Assembly (NCBI RefSeq): GCF_003985125.1
Contig: NZ_ML133580.1
Location: 62,001-126,000, forward strand
Reading direction: 5' to 3'
DNA from: Rhizobium phaseoli
GTDB lineage: Bacteria; Pseudomonadota; Alphaproteobacteria; Rhizobiales; Rhizobiaceae
Length of the DNA: 64,000 nt
The position numbers and the translations under genes are program-made. The number at the start of each line of letters is the position of its first letter. Within the stretch, counting starts at the first letter, position 1. This document shows, in pieces, positions 62,854-64,000 of this stretch. Below the pieces are notes generated by a model, which saw nothing but the letters and a program-made list of their open reading frames with translations, was not told the origin of the DNA and did not search any database.

Positions 62854-62874
62854 GAATGATAATGCAAGTCATTC
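62854..62874 (-). promoter_or_regulatory. Fur/Mur-like operator upstream of mntH
   Basis: The perfect inverted repeat GAATGA-N9-TCATTC contains GATAATGCAAGTCATT, similar to the Fur box. In rhizobia Fur acts as the manganese regulator Mur and controls mntH, so this is probably its site. Confidence 0.65.
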
Positions 62875-62993
62875 GCAACAAGAAAAATCATCCCCGATGT
62901 TTTGCAAACGCGGCCATTGCGTTTGTCGTTCCAGCGCATACATGGATGCCGATCGCAGATGACGATCGGGCGACCCGAAGCGAAGGATGGGAA

Positions 62994-63854
62994 ATGGCCG
63001 GATTCTTGAGAAAATTGCTGCCAAAACGGTTCCGCAAGGATGGCGTCACCATCCCGGTCGTCAGATTGCAGGGCGCGATCATCAGCGGCGGCGGGCAGTT
63101 CCGGCCGACCCTTAACCTCGCCAATGTCGCGCCGGTTCTGGAAAAAGCCTTCGCCATGAAGGACGCGCCGGCGGTTGCCATTGCGATCAACTCGCCGGGC
63201 GGCTCGCCCGTCCAGTCCCGGCTGATCTTCACCCGCATCCGCGAGCTTGCCCGCGAGAAGAAGAAGAAGGTTCTGATCTTCGTCGAGGATGTCGCCGCCT
63301 CCGGCGGTTATATGATCGCGCTTGCCGGCGACGAGATCATCGCCGACGCCACCTCGATCGTCGGCTCGATCGGCGTCGTCTCCGGCGGTTTCGGCTTTCC
63401 CGAACTGCTGAAGAAGATCGGCGTCGAGCGCCGCGTCTATACCGCCGGCGAGAACAAGGTGATCCTCGATCCGTTCCAGCCGGAAAAGGAAAAGGACATC
63501 GAGTACCTGAAGAGCCTGCAGCTCGAAATTCATCAGGTCTTCATAGCGATGGTGCGCGAGCGCCGCGCCGGCAAACTGAAGGACGACGCGACGGTCTTCT
63601 CAGGCCTGTTCTGGAGCGGCACCCGCGGCCTCGAACTCGGCCTCATCGATGGCCTCGGCGACATGCGCCAGGAGCTGAAGCGGCGCTACGGTCAGAAGAC
63701 GAAGCTGGAACTCGTCACCGCCAGCCGCGGCCTGCTCGGCCGCCGCATTCCCGGCGTGTCGCCGGTCTCGCTCGAGGGGGCGGGATCTAGTCTTGTGACG
63801 GGGCTTGTCGAAGCGGCCGAAGAAAGAGCATTGTGGAGCCGCTTCGGGCTTTAA
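62994..63854 (+). CDS. S49-family signal-peptide peptidase-like protease (SppA-type)
   Basis: A 286-aa single-domain S49 protease. The catalytic Ser lies in VEDVAASGGYMIALAGDEI, and the candidate general-base Lys is in VYTAGENKVILDPF. The NSPGGS segment is near residue 65. It has no clear membrane segment in the chosen form, so membrane location is uncertain. The start at 62994 has GAAGGATGGG upstream. It is divergent from mntH. Confidence 0.88.
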   Translation: MAGFLRKLLPKRFRKDGVTIPVVRLQGAIISGGGQFRPTLNLANVAPVLEKAFAMKDAPAVAIAINSPGGSPVQSRLIFTRIRELAREKKKKVLIFVEDVAASGGYMIALAGDEIIADATSIVGSIGVVSGGFGFPELLKKIGVERRVYTAGENKVILDPFQPEKEKDIEYLKSLQLEIHQVFIAMVRERRAGKLKDDATVFSGLFWSGTRGLELGLIDGLGDMRQELKRRYGQKTKLELVTASRGLLGRRIPGVSPVSLEGAGSSLVTGLVEAAEERALWSRFGL

Positions 63855-63871
63855 GGGAGCGAGAGAGGGAC

Positions 63872-64000
63872 ATGGCGCAGCTTATCACCATTTTGGTGCT
63901 GGTCTTTTCGGCCTGGTGGCTCTACCGCCGCTTCGTCTCCGACGCCCGCAAGCTCGCCGAAAAATCCCGCCGCGCCGAAAAGGAGCGCCAGACCGGCGCG
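63872..64000 (+). CDS. Small membrane protein, 5' part only
   Basis: The ATG at 63872 opens a frame that runs past the window end (43 codons seen). It starts MAQLITILVLVFSAWWLYRRF, one membrane helix, then a basic cytoplasmic stretch. GGGAGCGAGAGAGGG lies upstream and it follows the S49 gene by 17 bases. The function is unknown. Confidence 0.7.
   Translation, partial: MAQLITILVLVFSAWWLYRRFVSDARKLAEKSRRAEKERQTGA

Overview
This window looks like a stretch of the main chromosome of an alphaproteobacterium of the Rhizobium group, close to R. etli or R. leguminosarum. The evidence is the high-GC codon use, the hisS-hisZ-hisG order with a short HisG, the F0 ATP synthase operon (atpI-B-E-F'-F) separated from F1, a CIRCE-controlled groESL, a typical lipid A/MutL neighbourhood, and several families of short palindromic intergenic repeats of the kind known from rhizobia. 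No rRNA, tRNA, CRISPR array, intact insertion sequence, phage or plasmid backbone was recognised. Assignments rest on reading protein motifs and gene order; no database search was run.

Layout. 1-2.7 kb: end of hisS, then hisZ and hisG with a terminator. 2.7-7.6 kb: divergent doxX and GST genes, a small PAS-like protein, and groESL under CIRCE control. 7.8-16.8 kb: HAD hydrolase, ribF, ileS, a lipoprotein, tadA, a pseudouridine synthase with a long repetitive basic tail, rsmD. 16.8-25.4 kb: patatin, EVE and VOC proteins, a KefB-type antiporter, pmbA, an inositol-phosphatase-family enzyme, DUF4170, waaA, HAD phosphatase. 25.5-32.9 kb: lpxK, then a GntR regulator and sugar ABC transporter that appear to have been inserted between lpxK and the DUF2093/mutL pair. 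33-36.3 kb: a kinase-less PAS-PAS-REC-REC protein followed by a GGDEF-EAL protein, a likely c-di-GMP signalling pair. 36.3-42.6 kb: a triplicated palindromic repeat, a PRC-barrel secreted protein, a galactose/galactonate catabolic operon (SDR, dgoK, dgoA, SMP-30) with a divergent IclR regulator, and a LuxR-type solo regulator. 42.6-49.1 kb: a long gap with a strong RNA-like fold, Mrp/ApbC, CorA, Kup and a cell-wall hydrolase. 49.3-52 kb: F0 ATP synthase operon. 52.3-61.4 kb: rnhB, radical SAM protein, small GT2-like protein, secreted protein, moaB, ispE, TPR protein, polyprenyl diphosphate synthase, DUF2007, methyltransferase. 61.4-64 kb: mntH with a Fur/Mur-like operator, an S49 peptidase, and the start of a small membrane protein.

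Most of the window is housekeeping. The parts most worth a second look are the ABC-transporter insertion with its tandem-HTH regulator and direct-repeat promoter, the 26-bp duplication of the 3' end of groEL, repeat elements that supply stop codons to neighbouring genes, the structured element upstream of mrp, an Mrp protein lacking its CXXC pair, and the receiver/GGDEF-EAL pair. None of these amounts to a clearly new multi-gene system.
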